DNA from: Trametes villosa
Lineage: Eukaryota; Basidiomycota; Agaricomycetes; Polyporales; Polyporaceae
DNA length: 64,000 bases
NCBI GenBank assembly: GCA_002964805.2
Contig: PUDQ02000057.1
Span: forward strand, 868,001 to 932,000
Direction: 5' to 3'
The notes beneath the pieces were generated by a model. That model saw only the letters and a list, made by a program, of their open reading frames with translations, had not been told where the DNA came from and made no database searches. Position 1 is the stretch's first letter. Each line of letters begins with the position of its first letter. Positions 23,670-35,438 of this stretch are shown here, one piece after another. Made by a program: the position numbers and the translations under genes.

Positions 23670-25132
23670 TCAAGGCCGGTTGGCAGCGCGTGCGTCCGCG
23701 ACCTTGTCGTTCCACCACTTGCGCGCATACTGGAGAGAGTCGCGCATCGAAGGGGCGGGCGTGTGGAGATGCGCGGGGATGATGGGGATGCCGAGCGCGC
23801 GGCGGATGGCGGGCTGGCGGAGGACGAGGCTCTGGATGGTCATCGCGGTGATACTCGAGATGAGGTACACGAGCACGCCCTGGAGTGGGATGGGATGTCA
23901 GCGTCATGCGTAGAACGCGTTAGGAAGAGTGGTTTGCTTACGGAAGTGAGGTTCGCCATGAGGAACACGGAGCCAGTCGTGAGGACGCGGAGGAAGTTCA
24001 TGATGTGGCCCATCTGCGGCGTCTGGCCGACAAGGTCGCGCATTGACACCTACCCGCCACATCCTGCGTTAGGAATATCCAGCGCCGGTACAGTTCAGGC
24101 CACGCACCGAGATTTGGACGTTCATCAGGACGGTCGCGATGATAGGAAGCGTCCACGTCGGGTCGATGCCGGTGAGGTCGGGCACCCACTCAAACCCACT
24201 GAACTTGAGCTGCTCCACCGGCAAGTCGCACAGCTTCTTCACGCCAAAGAACATGCCAAGCGTAACCGGCAGCTGCACGAACGGCGCGAGCGCCATCCCC
24301 CCCAAGCTCACGCCCGCCTTCTGGTATATGACCTTCTGGCGGAGCGCGGCGCGCTGCATCGCGAGCATGTCCTTCTTCTTCTGCGCCTCCGCCATCTCGT
24401 CGCGGATTGACGCGATGTCCTTCTGGTACGGCGCGAGCGCGGCAGTGCTCTGCATCTGCTTCACCGTGAACGGGAAGAGGAGCACGCGCGAGGCGAACGT
24501 CGCGCCGACGATCGTCCAGAACCACGGCAGGCCCGTGGACACCTGCAGGAGCTCCATGCCCCAGCGGCAGATCCCTGCCGGTGTCCAGCCCGCGAGTCCG
24601 AGCGCGGCGAGGTCGCCGTAGTTGAGCGCTGGCGGGATAGCGGAGAGGACTTCGGTGGGGAGCACGTCTGTCGGAACCTCGACTGGGGGAAGCGCTGCGT
24701 CTGGTGAGGGCGCGGAGGAGGCCGCGTCCAGTGCTGCAGAGGGCTCTGCGGCGAGAGGTTCTGGTGTGGATGTAGGTGCAACCTCGGGCGTAGGCGTCTC
24801 AGACAAGACGGCTTCCGACTTCTCCACTGGTGCAGCAGCCTTTGACGAGCCCCAGAAAAACGTCCGTGTACTTGAGGGAAGCGTACGGAGGTCACTGCGC
24901 GTGAGCACTCTCCTGGGGTGCTGCTGGATGTTCAGCAGGGAAGGTAATCAATAACAGTGTTCGTACCTGCAGTCCAAACGTAGACAAGCATCGCGCCTGG
25001 GGAGTACCAAGAGCTGGCCGTGCAGCTCTAAGGGTTACCGGTGAGCCAGGGCTATTCGCCGACGTAGCCAAGACACACGCACCTGAGGCCGACCGCGCCG
25101 AGGCGGCCCATGTATCCCGCACACATCACCAT
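23670..25132 (-). CDS. OXA1: mitochondrial inner-membrane insertase Oxa1 (YidC/Oxa1/Alb3 family)
   Basis: Five exons (25132-25083, 25027-24967, 24920-24108, 24049-23942, 23879-23670) give 413 residues. The first two short exons encode a presequence-like start (MGRLGAVGLRAARP, then RCLSTFGLQHPRRVLTRSDL) that is basic and free of acidic residues before its last Asp, fitting mitochondrial import. An Ala/Pro/Ser/Glu-rich spacer precedes the core: WGMELLQVSTGLPWFWTIVG, TVKQMQSTAALAPYQKDIAS, an Arg/Lys-rich amphipathic hairpin (EAQKKKDMLAMQRAAL), LGGMALAPFVQLPVTLGMFF, LPIIATVLMNVQIS, MGHIMNFLRVLTTGSVFLMA and YLISSITAMTIQSLVLRQPA. A short basic tail ends KWWNDKVADARAANRP. Oxa1 inserts mitochondrially made and some imported proteins into the inner membrane. 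In-frame ATGs at 25132, 25126 and 25111 are alternative starts; I chose the first. Confidence 0.93.
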
Positions 25133-25672
25133 CCTGACACTTCCTTTCGCGAGTCCCGGAGAGCCAACTGGGAAAGCAAGCGAAGGATAGCAAGCAAGCT
25201 GGAGGGTCAGAGGAACTGAGAGAAATCCGCACAGCTCCTCCACGAAATGTCCGCGGGCGCGTACTTCGGCGCCTATGAGCTATGCCACGTGGGCCCTCTC
25301 CTCGATCTGAGATCTCCCGGACTTTGCGATAGCCTACAGCCCCAGCGTAGGCACCTCCAGGTTCCGATTCTACTGTACCCGCCAGACGTTTAGGCGAAGC
25401 GATGGACCCATAGACTCAGGTTGAAATGGGTACATATATCCTCACTTCTTTGGGTAACAGCGCCAAATGTTCACCAAGGAGCGTCGATCATCAAGAGGAG
25501 TACTCATTTGACATTCACGGTTCTGAGTTGAACTGTTCAACCGGGGGTATCATACTAGCCTACACGAGGAGTACAAGAAATATACAGGACCTGAGTCAAC
25601 ATCTCTATACCAGTGTCCACCACCCTTGTTCGCCAAACCGGAAACGGGAGCGGCACCCCCCAAGCTCAGCGC
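25133..25672. other. intergenic: OXA1 promoter
   Basis: About 540 bp holding the OXA1 upstream region and the 3' flank of the next minus-strand gene. No coding exon or repeat was recognised. Confidence 0.5.
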
Positions 25673-26448
25673 TCAGCGTCCAGCTTCGCGCTTGGCGGGT
25701 CCGAGTTCCCGAACCGGATACGCCCACAGCGGCTTCTGGCGGCTCTCTTCGCGCGTACCGATGAGCAGCAGCAGCAGCTCGTACGTCAGCACTGCACACA
25801 AGCAAGCACGCCGTCAGCGCTTTCTCTCAAACAAGAGTGAGGGCCCGTATGGCAGAGGTACGTACGGAGGCCGGCGGGGACGAAGGAGAAGGTGGAGATG
25901 GGCTCGGCGTAGTTGCAGAGGCTGTTCATGTGCGTGTCCTCGATGTCGTCGCACGGGCCGTGCCCGAACGCGTTCACGCGGGTGACGACGGTCACGCCGC
26001 CCGCTGCGAGCCAGAACGCCGACATGAGAGCTAGGGTGAGGGTCGAGGTGAGCCCTAGGGATGAAGCGAGAGGCGACTGGGGGTGGACGTACGGATCATA
26101 ATGAGCTCGGTCTTGGAGTTGACGGGGCGGTTGACGCAGTCACGCAGAAGACTACGAGTCGGAGGCAACGTTACTGTAGGGGCATGGGCGTTGGAGGGAA
26201 TGACGCACATGAAGAGGAGTGGCAAGACGGTGATGGACGCCGAAGCGATCCCCATTCTGGCGTAGGTGAAGGACATGTCGACGCCGTCTGTCATCTGGAG
26301 CGTCACGATGCTTGCCGCCAGAACTCCAAACGCGCTCCCGAGGGCGATCACTATTTTCAACGCAGATCAGCATAAGCACAAGGCGCACGTGTAAAGGATG
26401 CGACGGCTCACCGTAGGCGAAAACGCGGTAGTCGTATACCCAAGACAT
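25673..26448 (-). CDS. four-pass membrane protein, family copy 1
   Basis: Multi-exon gene starting MSWVYDYRVFAYG at 26448; exon 1 is 37 nt (26448-26412), exactly as in the three related genes at 32782, 34661 and 36759. It continues VIALGSAFGVLAASIVTLQ, FTYARMGIASASITVLPLLF, ILLRDCVNRPVNSKTELIM, MSAFWLAAGGVTVVTRVNAF, then the Cys-containing loop GPCDDIEDTHMNSLCNYAEP, a fourth hydrophobic helix (LLLTYELLLLLIG) and a polar tail ending KREAGR. The fold resembles MARVEL-type four-helix proteins and this family is common in Agaricomycetes, but I know no function. It is the only minus-strand copy, and the permease lies between it and the others. The tail is longer and more charged than in copies 3 and 4. 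Confidence 0.8.
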
Positions 26449-28102
26449 CTCGGATGCAGGCCTGGGTGTAGTAGCCGTCGAGGGAGGGGTAGGAGGCACG
26501 GATAGCACTTGTGGCCATGCCTGGTATACTTATACACATGGACTGCGCGTTCCCGCGAGTTGACAACGGGGATGCAATAGCGACCATCCGCAAGAACATC
26601 CGCGCCCGATGCGCGACGCTCACCGCTCTGGAGCCAGTAGCGAGGGTTTACGCTCCGGCCACGCGTAGCGTAGCAGATGGATGTTACGGTCAGGATGAAC
26701 AGGCTTCGATGTGGTGTGATCCACCTGCATCCGTGTTCGAGGAGCGTGAAGCGCATGAAGCCGGAAGGAAGCTGACCGGCACCGCCTTGTAACGGCAGCT
26801 CGGGGATGCGGTGGTAACGCGACTTCTGAATCTTGCTCTCACCGGTGTTCCTAAGTTTGCATCTGGTAGTTGTGGCGAGATGCATCTTTGACCTGGCGAT
26901 GTCAAACTACGCCCATGTGTATGTGGTGATGTCGCCTACGTACCTGCTACATCCAGACCAAGCGGGGGAGCATACTTACATGTGCTGTCAGGCACGCTCT
27001 TCATCTTCAAGATTAGAGAGACGCAGGCCGGAGTAAGATCGACTCTAGAGCGCAAGAGAATCGCGCGCAGTGAAGGCGTTATCCAGATCGTCAGTCCGCG
27101 GAACAATCGAGCACAAGGCGATGATGGGTTCATCATAAAATCGGACCTTCTCGTGAACATGCACCACGTCCCTCTCGTGTTGTTCACCATAGCCAAATAA
27201 CTGTGACAGGCGGTCGATAGAACAGCAGTCTTGCAAAGTATTGCAGTGGTTACAGGCAGCGCTGTTGAGATACTTGAACGATGTGTGAGAGGGGGGGCAG
27301 AGGTCCCCCGTGGGAACGGCGGAGTTCCAACTCGCAGGGGAGGATTGCGAACGGGTTGGCGGGCGCTCGACCTGTAACTACGACCTCGCCGAGTACCTCC
27401 CCACAACCTCAGCATGTGCCAAGAGCTGAGCGAAGAGTTATGGTATTTCTCTGAGGCCCTCTTAATTATCTCCGGAGTTCCTGTGGACAAATCGACCGGA
27501 TACGCGGCGGGGCAGAGAAGGGTTCAAACTCCGACGTTCCCCTCTCACACATCGTTCCAGCCTCCCTTCGGGAGGAACGATTGTCTTCCGCCCCCGAACT
27601 TGTGAAGCTGGTTTATGAGCCTACTGTTGAGAGGACCACCAGGGCCCACTGCCGCGCGCGCCGGCGGGAGAGAGCAAAGAGATCGGCTCGGTGATCGTGT
27701 GACGGGTGAGTGTGTCACAGTATATGTGACTGATAACGACGCACGTGCGTCGTGATTGGACGCGACAGGACGCGGGGGCGGGGCCAAGGGCGGCTGAACG
27801 GTTTCTAAGTGAAAAACCCCAGCAAAAACGCAGATGGCGGCGTCGAGGCGTCGGTCAAGGACGCATCTGGCCGCGCCGGGGGCGCCGACGCCGCCGTGGT
27901 GCCTCGAAGTGCCGGCCGACACGGTGTCGCGCGGTGCGCACTTGATTCTGCGCCGGGCGCCTGCGAAAAGTGTGGCAGCTTGGCACGCGACCGCATCCTC
28001 CTCAGGCTCCCGCTCTTCGTTCGCAGCCATCTGCTCAGCGGCTCTCGTTATCTGCCTCCAGTCGCCCGCCAGCTCCTTCCACCCTCCTTCCGCCCCGCCA
28101 TC
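26449..28102. other. divergent intergenic: promoters of family copy 1 and of the permease
   Basis: About 1.65 kb between divergently transcribed genes. Several modest frames lie at 26500-27490, but none has family sequence or a plausible exon chain. The right side holds a GATAA motif and an 18-bp palindrome centred on CACGTG (separate entry). Confidence 0.5.
27731..27753. promoter_or_regulatory. GATAA motif next to 18-bp palindrome centred on CACGTG
   Basis: TGATAACG at 27731-27738 overlaps the perfect palindrome ACGACGCACGTGCGTCGT (27736-27753), about 350 bp upstream of the permease ATG. GATAA is the core site of fungal nitrogen-regulatory GATA factors, and CACGTG is the E-box/bHLH core. 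A nitrogen-responsive permease promoter is a reasonable inference. Confidence 0.45.
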
Positions 28103-31100
28103 ATGTCTCCCCCCCTCTCCGAAAAGAAGGATGCTCAGGCCGACACCCGTTCGCTCGGGGACAGCAGTGACGACTCCGGCGACGACAACAAGCTGCTCGA
28201 GATCGGCTACGTCCCCTCGTTCAAGCGCGAGTTTTCTAATGTTGCGACGGTGCGTATCATGTCATCGAGTATCGTAGAACCCGCTGACCAGTGAGGTACA
28301 GATTAGCTTCGCGTTCAGCATCATGGGCCTCTGCTCGAGTGTTGCGACCACCTTCAACTCGCCCATGCTGCTCGGCGGTCCCGCCTCCGTAACATGGTGC
28401 TGGATCCTCGGCGCGACGATGTGCTTCACCCTCGGTGCGTATCGCGCTCTCCCCCATCGTATCTCACAGCGCCCGCCTGCACCACGCTTGACGTCGCTAG
28501 TCCAAAATGACGCACCGGCTGTCCGCTCTTCTTCGGAGTGAGATCGCAGTCGTCACGGGGGCACCCCGGACTCGTGTGCTCAGTTCCGGCGTCGAGAAGC
28601 GGGGTTGGAACGGAGCGCGCGTATGTTCCGTCGCCGAATACGGCTTCGGGCGCGCCGAGTACGGCAGACGTCCGAAGCTACGGTTCTCTTGCTTCAAATT
28701 CGACCGCATGACTTCATGTAGCCAGAGCGTCTTCTTGAAGCAGCCAGGACCCTCGAACTGTCAGATGCGCAGGAAGCAGGGAGTGGGGAGCTGCCCAAGT
28801 CGGGCATACTGTGGGCGGGTTGGGCTACGGAGGGGTATCGGTCGTATGCTCGTACCCGCGAGTCACCCGGCGCGCCAGTGGAGCTCACTGTTTGGTAGCG
28901 CATGAGCGCGAAGCCAACGCGGCGCATCGTACGGAGTTAACGCAGGGTAAATCGCCCGGGTCGAAGAGCTCTATGGGGCCCGCGGGATCCCCGCACACGC
29001 GAGCCGGTCCCTGCATAGGGCTTCTAGCTGGTGTAGGGTAAAATCGCTGGTCGGGGAGGGCATTCGCGAGCTTATCCGTGCCATTCCCTGGCACTGGTAC
29101 AAAGCGTGTCGTTTCAGCATGATAGCAGCCGTCGACGCAGTCTACATTGGCTACAATGGTCGTAGCAAGGCGTTCGGCGTCCTGTCCGCCTGATATGGGT
29201 CTTACGGATCTACGTGATAAGGATGAGCGTGTCGGCGACACAGCTGGGGAACAGGAAATCCTTTCATCTTGTGCTTTGTTCAGGTTAGAGTGAACGATAA
29301 CTCTGGCGGAGTCGTGACGCTGGCAGGAGCTCGGTTACAATATCTGGGCCGCTATGGATAATCTGCCCCGAAAGCGTACTGACGGCTTTGCAGGTGCCAG
29401 TATCGCGGAGATTGTCAGCGCGTTCCCGACCTGCGGAGGCTTGTGAGTACTCCGTTACAATTCGTCGGACGCATTCTGACAGAGTCGTAGGTACACTGCC
29501 TCTGCACAGCTCGTTCCGAAGCGGCAACGCCCCATCGTCGGATGGGTCGTCGGCTGGTTGAACATCCTCGGCCAGATTCTTGGGCTGTCTTCTACCGAGT
29601 TCGGTCTGGCGAACATGATCTGGGCGGCGGTGGTGGTTGGCAAGGTCAGTACCTGTCTGTCACGCGATAGGGTAGCTGCTGACGGCCGGTACAGGGAGAC
29701 AACTTCCACATCACGTCTGGCATGAAGGTCGGCCTCTTCGTAGGGTTGCTCGTCATTCACGGCATCCTGGTACGTCCATGAGAGATTGCCTGCGAGCTTC
29801 GGTAACTGACAGATCGCGTAGAACTGCCTGGCGACCCGCCAACTCGCGCGTCTTACCACCGGCTTCGTCTTCGTGAACCTGGGCGCCACATTCCGTAAGC
29901 TATCTATCTTCCCCGATGAAGTATGTAAATCGGTATGCTTACGGGATCTTCAGTTATCATTATCGTTCTTTTGGCCACCACGCCCAGGAGCGAGATGCAC
30001 AGCGCGGCGTACGTCTTCGGTTCGGAAGGTATCGTCAATCAGACTGGCGGCTGGAACGATGGTATCGCATTCCTGTTCGGTCTGCTGAGCGTGCAATGGA
30101 CGGTACGTCTCAACCGCATCCGTATGAGTAATTGTCGCTGACCCACCCTTTCGCAGATGACCGTGAGTGACTCTTCATGAAGATACGCGCGCACCATACT
30201 GAACGAGGCGCGCAACCCGTAGGACTACGATGCGACGGCACATATCTCGTAAGTCTTTCCACGCAGTTAGGGCTTCCATATGCTCAAGCTGTGTGCCACA
30301 GCGAGGAAGTGAAGCGCGCCGCGTACGCTGCTCCTTCTGCCATCTTCATCGCCGGTACGCCTAGCTTCATCCGGGTTGCTGCCTAGCTTTCTCAATCCTG
30401 AATGTAGTCATCGGCACTGGTCTCATCGGCTGGCTGCTCAACATCGTGGTGGTCCTTTGCTCGGGCCCTCTGTGAGTCTCGCATGACATATATGTTTGCT
30501 GACGGTACTGACTGCGGTTATAGCGAGAACCTTCCTGGTCCCTCCGGTTCTGCCTTCCTTGAGGTACGTGATCTCGATTTCGAGGCATATCATCCATGCT
30601 AACTTCGGTGGATTTTCAGATCATGGCTCTGCGCATGGGCAAGACCGGCGCCCTCTTTCTTTGGGTACGTTTCCAGATGATTTCGCGAGTCGCTCGGGGA
30701 TGATGCTCATGGAAATGTCCAGGCATTCGTTTGCATGACGGCGTTCTTCGTCTGCCAGACCGCTCTCCAGGCCGCGTCGCGCACGGTGTATGCGTTCAGC
30801 CGTGACAAGGGTGCGTTTCCCGATCCTCGGCCTGATTTGGAGTGGCACTGAATAACACCTACGCAGGTCTCCCCGATGGCGGTTACTTCGGCTACGTCAG
30901 CTCGTGGACGCAGACTCCCCTGCGCGCGATCTGGTTCGTCACGCTCATCGGCATTCTCCCTGGTCTGCTCGAGCTCGTGAGCGACATCGCCCTGAACGCC
31001 ATCTTCGCTATGACCGCCATGGCGCTCGACCTTTCGTACATCATTCCGATCTTCTGGTACGTGCGCTCGCATCTTCGTAGGCTCTATTCGAAGCTCACGG

Positions 31101-31584
31101 CCGTGACGCAGCCGGAGGTTGTACCGGAACCACCCCGAGGTCAAGTTCGTGCCTGGGCCCTTCTACATGGGCGACGGCCTGCTTGGGTGGTTCGCGAACG
31201 TGAACTGCATCCTGTGGACGCTCTTCGTCTGCGTTATCTTCGCACTCCCTACCGTGCTTCCGGTCACCGCGGAGACGATGAACTACGCTGCGGTAGGTGC
31301 CTCCGGTCATTTGACCAGAACACGAGTCTGATAGGTTCGGAATGCAGCCCATCACCGGCGGTGTCATCCTGCTCTCTCTGTAAGTATCTGATCTTGCCCT
31401 CGCACGTCCTATGACTGACCGCGAGTGTGTACACAGTGTGTGGTACGCAGTCGGCGGCCACAGGCACTACAAGGGCCCCGCCTCGAACCGTCCCGACATT
31501 GTGAACACCTCCGAGCCCGCGGAGGACGCGCTCGACGCGCCCCACGACGAGGAGAAGGCCCAAGTGCAGGCCCAGGTCGTGTAA
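28103..31584 (+). CDS. amino-acid/GABA-type permease, APC superfamily (18 exons)
   Basis: Eighteen exons join in phase to 550 residues, starting MSPPLSEKKDAQADTRSLGD and ending AQVQAQVV. The hydrophilic N-terminus leads to GYVPSFKREFSNVATISFAF and SIMGLCSSVATTFNSPMLLG, the helix-1 region of the amino-acid/choline transporter branch. Next are GASIAEIVSAFPTCGGLYTA (the helix-3 signature), WVVGWLNILGQILGLSSTEF, the EEVKRAAYAAPSAIFI motif conserved in this branch, ALQAASRTVYAFSRDKGLPD, and a last helix followed by YKGPASNRPDI and an acidic tail. It should import amino acids, GABA or choline-like amines at the plasma membrane by proton symport. Oddities are a 6-nt micro-exon (30157-30162, ATGACC) that restores WTMTDYDATAHIS, and a 959-nt intron 2 (28435-29393) in a gene whose other introns are about 50-100 nt. 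Confidence 0.92.
28435..29393 (+). other. unusually long intron 2 of the permease
   Basis: The donor CTCG|GTGCGT and the acceptor CTGACGGCTTTGCAG close in phase (TMCFTLG to ASIAEIV). The 959 nt between them carry only short frames with no known domain, and no clear terminal repeats. The branch-point-like CTGAC just before the acceptor suggests that the original short intron was expanded by an insertion now too decayed to recognise. Confidence 0.6.
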
Positions 31585-32781
31585 ACGCCCCCTTACGCTT
31601 CAACAGCTCTCTCACGACCCCACCTATACCCGCGCGTCCTCCGATCGCGCCGCGCGTGCCTGCCTCTACCCACACCTGCACGCGCTGTTGGTGCTCATCA
31701 CGCTGCCTCAGTGCCTGCCGCATGGGACGACGGGGTGGGGATCCCGCGTGCGGCGCTGCTCCTCTCATCAGGACCCCACACGATCTTACGACGCTCACGC
31801 TCATTGGGGGCCCTACGGCCCTCCGGATAACATATCACTCACGTACATCTTGGATAACGGTGGCAAAATAATGTTCAGTAGCAGGACCTGTGCTAGTGCT
31901 GTATACGAAGGGATTCTTGTGTAGCGGTACCCGACCTGTCGCGCTGTCCCTAGATGTAGAGATAGTTGTGCTCCGGATCTCTGCTGAGTAGTCAGTACTA
32001 TAACATATCTATGGCTAGTGCTGCTCGTGGCATGTATGCGCGCGATACTCGACGAAGCTAGTAGATCGCCATGGTCGTACGAATGGGCGCCGGCGCCACC
32101 GAATTTGAACGTCGTTAGTTTCTGCCTTTCCGGCGCTTATTCTGCACAACTCCTTTCTGCTCCCCCCACGACCTTGGCGATACCTCTGGCGACGCTTGAG
32201 AAATCTGTCTTTCACGGCTACGATAGGGCTTGCGAGATGGCTTGGCAAGCCCTCATCATAATGTAACAGAGCGCTCCGTCGACTGAACTGCGATCTGTCC
32301 ACTCAGTGCGGCGCGACCGCGCAACCTCTGGAGGCGACCGTGCTTCTCAACGTCGGCGCGTGGATCACTCTGTACCGTACGCTCATGAAAATCTGATGGC
32401 TAACATCAGCGTACACGGCGTGGGGGGAGGCACTGCACGGGGATCGTCAATCAACCCACTTTGGCTCTAGCTCTCTGCTGTGAACCTCCTCCGCTCACGG
32501 CGTTTACATGCCGGCGCGCGTATCCCTTGGAGATTCTGTGTGTCCTACACTCCAGGACACACTGCAGACCGACTCTCGCCTACGGTGAACACAAGACACA
32601 CAGTTTGTCACTCTCAGGAATTTCGTGGTGCCTTGATCGACGGGCACACTCCCCGTCTATGCGTGGTTGTACCGCCGCAATTGCAAGCTATATAAGCTGG
32701 ACGACGACGGCTTGTCTCGCCACCACCGGCTGGTCCTACTACTCTCCTTCTTTCCTTTAATCCCCTTTCGAAACCGCAACG
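31585..32781. other. intergenic, with promoter of family copy 2 at the right end
   Basis: About 1.2 kb. No gene was recognised. The right end carries the TATA-like site described separately. Confidence 0.5.
32689..32696 (+). promoter_or_regulatory. TATA-like box TATATAAG
   Basis: TATATAAG lies 86 bp before the ATG at 32782, followed by a pyrimidine-rich stretch (CTCCTTCTTTCC), a common arrangement of well-expressed fungal promoters. Confidence 0.55.
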
Positions 32782-33594
32782 ATGTCCGGCCTTTACTTTT
32801 ACCGCCTCTGCTCGTTCAGTACGTGCCACACTTCGCCTGCCATGCCGATTCGGACGCTGACTGGCCCGCCTGCGCGTTTTAGTTGTGGCGATAGCCCTCT
32901 CAGTCGGTGTGGCCGCGCTGTGCGTGCAAACACTGGGCTCGCAGGCCCTCACCGTTACGGACTCCGACCGCGTATTCAATGTGCTATACGCATACGCGGG
33001 AATGATCGCCGGGATTGCTTCCACGGTCCTCTTGACGATCAGGTATGGCCGTTTTTGAATATTCATATCCAAGTTCGCGCCCGCTGATTTATGCAATACA
33101 GTCTGATCTGCGACAGCTGCCATCGACCTCTCACGATCGTCCGCGAGCTTGTCCTGCTCAGTACGTCGCTGCGCTCGTAGACGGTCATGATACTCCGACT
33201 GACTGGCGTTACGCATGTCTAGTCTTCCCTATCCTTGCGTGGATATTCGTCGCCGTCCTTACTGCTTTGAAGGACGGGGAGAACTTCCCTGGGTTCAAGT
33301 GCAAGGATACCCATCCGGCGATCAACGACCTCTGCCACTATGCAACAGCGATCATAGGCCTCTCAGCCTTAGTGGCGATCCTACGTGCGTCACCTCTGTG
33401 CAGGTCTCATGCTTTATCGCCTGGCTGATGCTAACGTGTGGATTGTAGTGGCCTTGTATTCGATCGTATTGCTTTGCTTCGCTTCCGGGGCGTCGAACCG
33501 AGGGAAGCCGATCTGGTCGCATTCGGTGCTCAGAGGCTCGTCCCAAGGGCAGGCTGATCTGGAGACGGGGAGCATTACGAAGTTCCGCGTATGA
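32782..33594 (+). CDS. four-pass membrane protein, family copy 2
   Basis: Five exons (32782-32818, 32883-33042, 33102-33160, 33223-33384, 33449-33594) give 187 residues starting MSGLYFYRLCSF. Hydrophobic segments are IVAIALSVGVAALCVQ, LYAYAGMIAGIASTVLLTI, IFPILAWIFVAVLTAL and a last helix LALYSIVLLCFASGASN. The third and fourth are separated by a Cys-bearing loop (KCKDTHPAINDLCHYATA). The tail ends GKPIWSHSVLRGSSQ..ITKFRV. The exon 1 length (37 nt), the intron positions and the paired-Cys loop before helix 4 place it with copies 1, 3 and 4, although overall identity looks low. A MARVEL-like fold is an inference; function is unknown. Confidence 0.82.
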
Positions 33595-34660
33595 TGGGCG
33601 CGTACGTACGCCCCTCGTGGCGCCCTCTGTATATGTCGTTTGCGGTCGAATACGATTCTTCTGGTACGCAGGGTGTACGCGTCCTCGCTGCGTCATACTG
33701 ACAACTTTCCAACGGCAGTAGCGCTCCAAATGATATTCTGTACGGTTTTGTCGGCGCCTTAGGGGATCTCATCTCGTTATCTGAGGCTGAATGTCATTGC
33801 GGCGATGCACACTCCAATATCAAGCGGCTTGCCGACTCACACTCGCACGGAGCTGAGGCCCAACGTACAACCTTCCCATCGAAACGAGGCGCGCCAGCTC
33901 GACGAGATCGTCCTGTGCACTGCCGCCGCAGCGTCAGTGGGATCAGCGCCCGTGGTACAGACACCGAGCGCACGGTCACTGGCGGCGTTCGATCGCTCTC
34001 GACGCACAAGGCCCGTCCCGCGTTGCTCCCACTTGGTGACACGCCTGGGAGCGATCTGCCAGTGAGTGTTCTCATCAGACGCGCTCCCTTTGTACATCGG
34101 ACATTCTGCTGAGGGGGCCCTGATAGCTGTAACCACGGCTCGAGTCATCGGCACCTGAGCCCATTGACGTGTGGCGGTATCTCGGTGCCGCAGCGAAGAA
34201 ATACAACGAGTCGCCTGCGCCTCGAGAAGCCTGTTCGACGTCGCGCGGACTACAATTGGCGCGTGCGTGAGGGTACTGTGGTGTGTAAACTGTTTTTGTG
34301 GTGTTGTGTGCCCTACCTCAGCGAGCGAGATTGGCGAGTGTATACTGCTCATTCATGCTTTCGTGCACAGGCAGAAGGGCGGTGTAGATGGGATGCGGTA
34401 TGTCCCTCCAACAAACCTATGCGATGAAGTGATCCGATTTTACGGAGGATCAGCTCGTCATGAGGTCTTCTGGAGCAACTTCTCAGGACGCCTCACGGCC
34501 GCTGTTCGATGAAGTGCCTTGATCATAATGTGAGCGCGGCCGCATCGAGCCCGTGGCAGAACCCTCTGTGACCGTCCTCTCATTTAGAAGCATGCATTTC
34601 TTGTACATAAGGGGCCGGTGATTTAGCTTTCCTACCCGTCTCTTTCGACCTCCATCCACC
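33595..34660. other. intergenic between family copies 2 and 3
   Basis: About 1.07 kb. Short frames at 34160-34510 carry no family sequence. It should contain the promoter of copy 3. Nothing else was recognised. Confidence 0.5.
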
Positions 34661-35438
34661 ATGAACCCCCTGTGGCTCTACCGCGTCTTCACATTTGGTG
34701 AGTGCTCCGTTATTCAAGCGCAGCTGAGTTGGCTAAACGCTGGCCCCTCAGTGCTCGTGTCTATCATCTCCCTGGTGGTGATCGCGTTCTGCGCGCACAC
34801 ATCAACCAACCTCGACAAAATCCTCCAAGCCTTCGAGCTCTCTGGCTCCTTCCCCTACACGAACTTGGGCATCGCGGTGGGCGCCATCACCATAGTCTCG
34901 AAAGTATTGCTGTACGTCCCTCTTGCCGTTGCATTCCGCCATTGTCTCATCCGTACCGTCGCCGTCCTTAGGCTTGCCCTCGACTTCTTCTTCGAGAACG
35001 TCTTCACGTCGTTCATCATCTTCGAGGTATCCTGGTCATGTGAGTATATCTGTTACGTCGCATCTCGCCGAGAAGCTCACACGACGTGTTCAGCCATCCT
35101 GTGGATCCTGTGGATATCCGTCGGTGCGACGACGCTCTCGGAGGGCAACACGATCTTCAAAGGGCACTCCTGCGACGACTTCGACGTAGTGCTCCCGGCC
35201 GCGAAGAACATATGCGATGACATCCACCCCATCGCCATCATCGGTTTCGTCAACGCTGCTCTGCGTACGTCCCTGTCCTCCATCCCGATGTGCGAGTTCA
35301 AGTACGGAGGAGAGATGCTCACCGCCTTGCTCGCCTCTAGTCTTCATATACACCGGCGTGCTGCTGTTCGCGGCGTTCACGAGCTCTGGCTCCACGCCGC
35401 CATGGACGACGTCTCTGAAGAACCGCAACAAGTGGTGA
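34661..35438 (+). CDS. four-pass membrane protein, family copy 3
   Basis: Five exons (34661-34697, 34752-34911, 34972-35039, 35094-35264, 35341-35438) give 177 residues. It starts MNPLWLYRVFTF and continues VLVSIISLVVIAFCAH, an NLDKILQAF loop, YTNLGIAVGAITIVSKVLL, FTSFIIFEVSWSSILWILWI with SVGATTLSEGNTIF, an acidic Cys loop (HSCDDFDVVLPAAKNICDDI) and a last helix LLFIYTGVLLFAAFTSSG. The tail is TPPWTTSLKNRNKW. It is the close sister of copy 4: same exon phases, 68-nt exon 3 and 171-nt exon 4 in both, and nearly identical ends (PPWTTSLKNRNK), so the pair arose by recent tandem duplication. Membrane topology with a lumenal or extracellular disulfide-capable loop is an inference. Confidence 0.88.

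Noticed and set aside
26500..27490. A further four-pass family copy between copy 1 and the permease
   Set aside because: The frames lack the start motif, the Cys loop and the 37-nt exon shared by the family.
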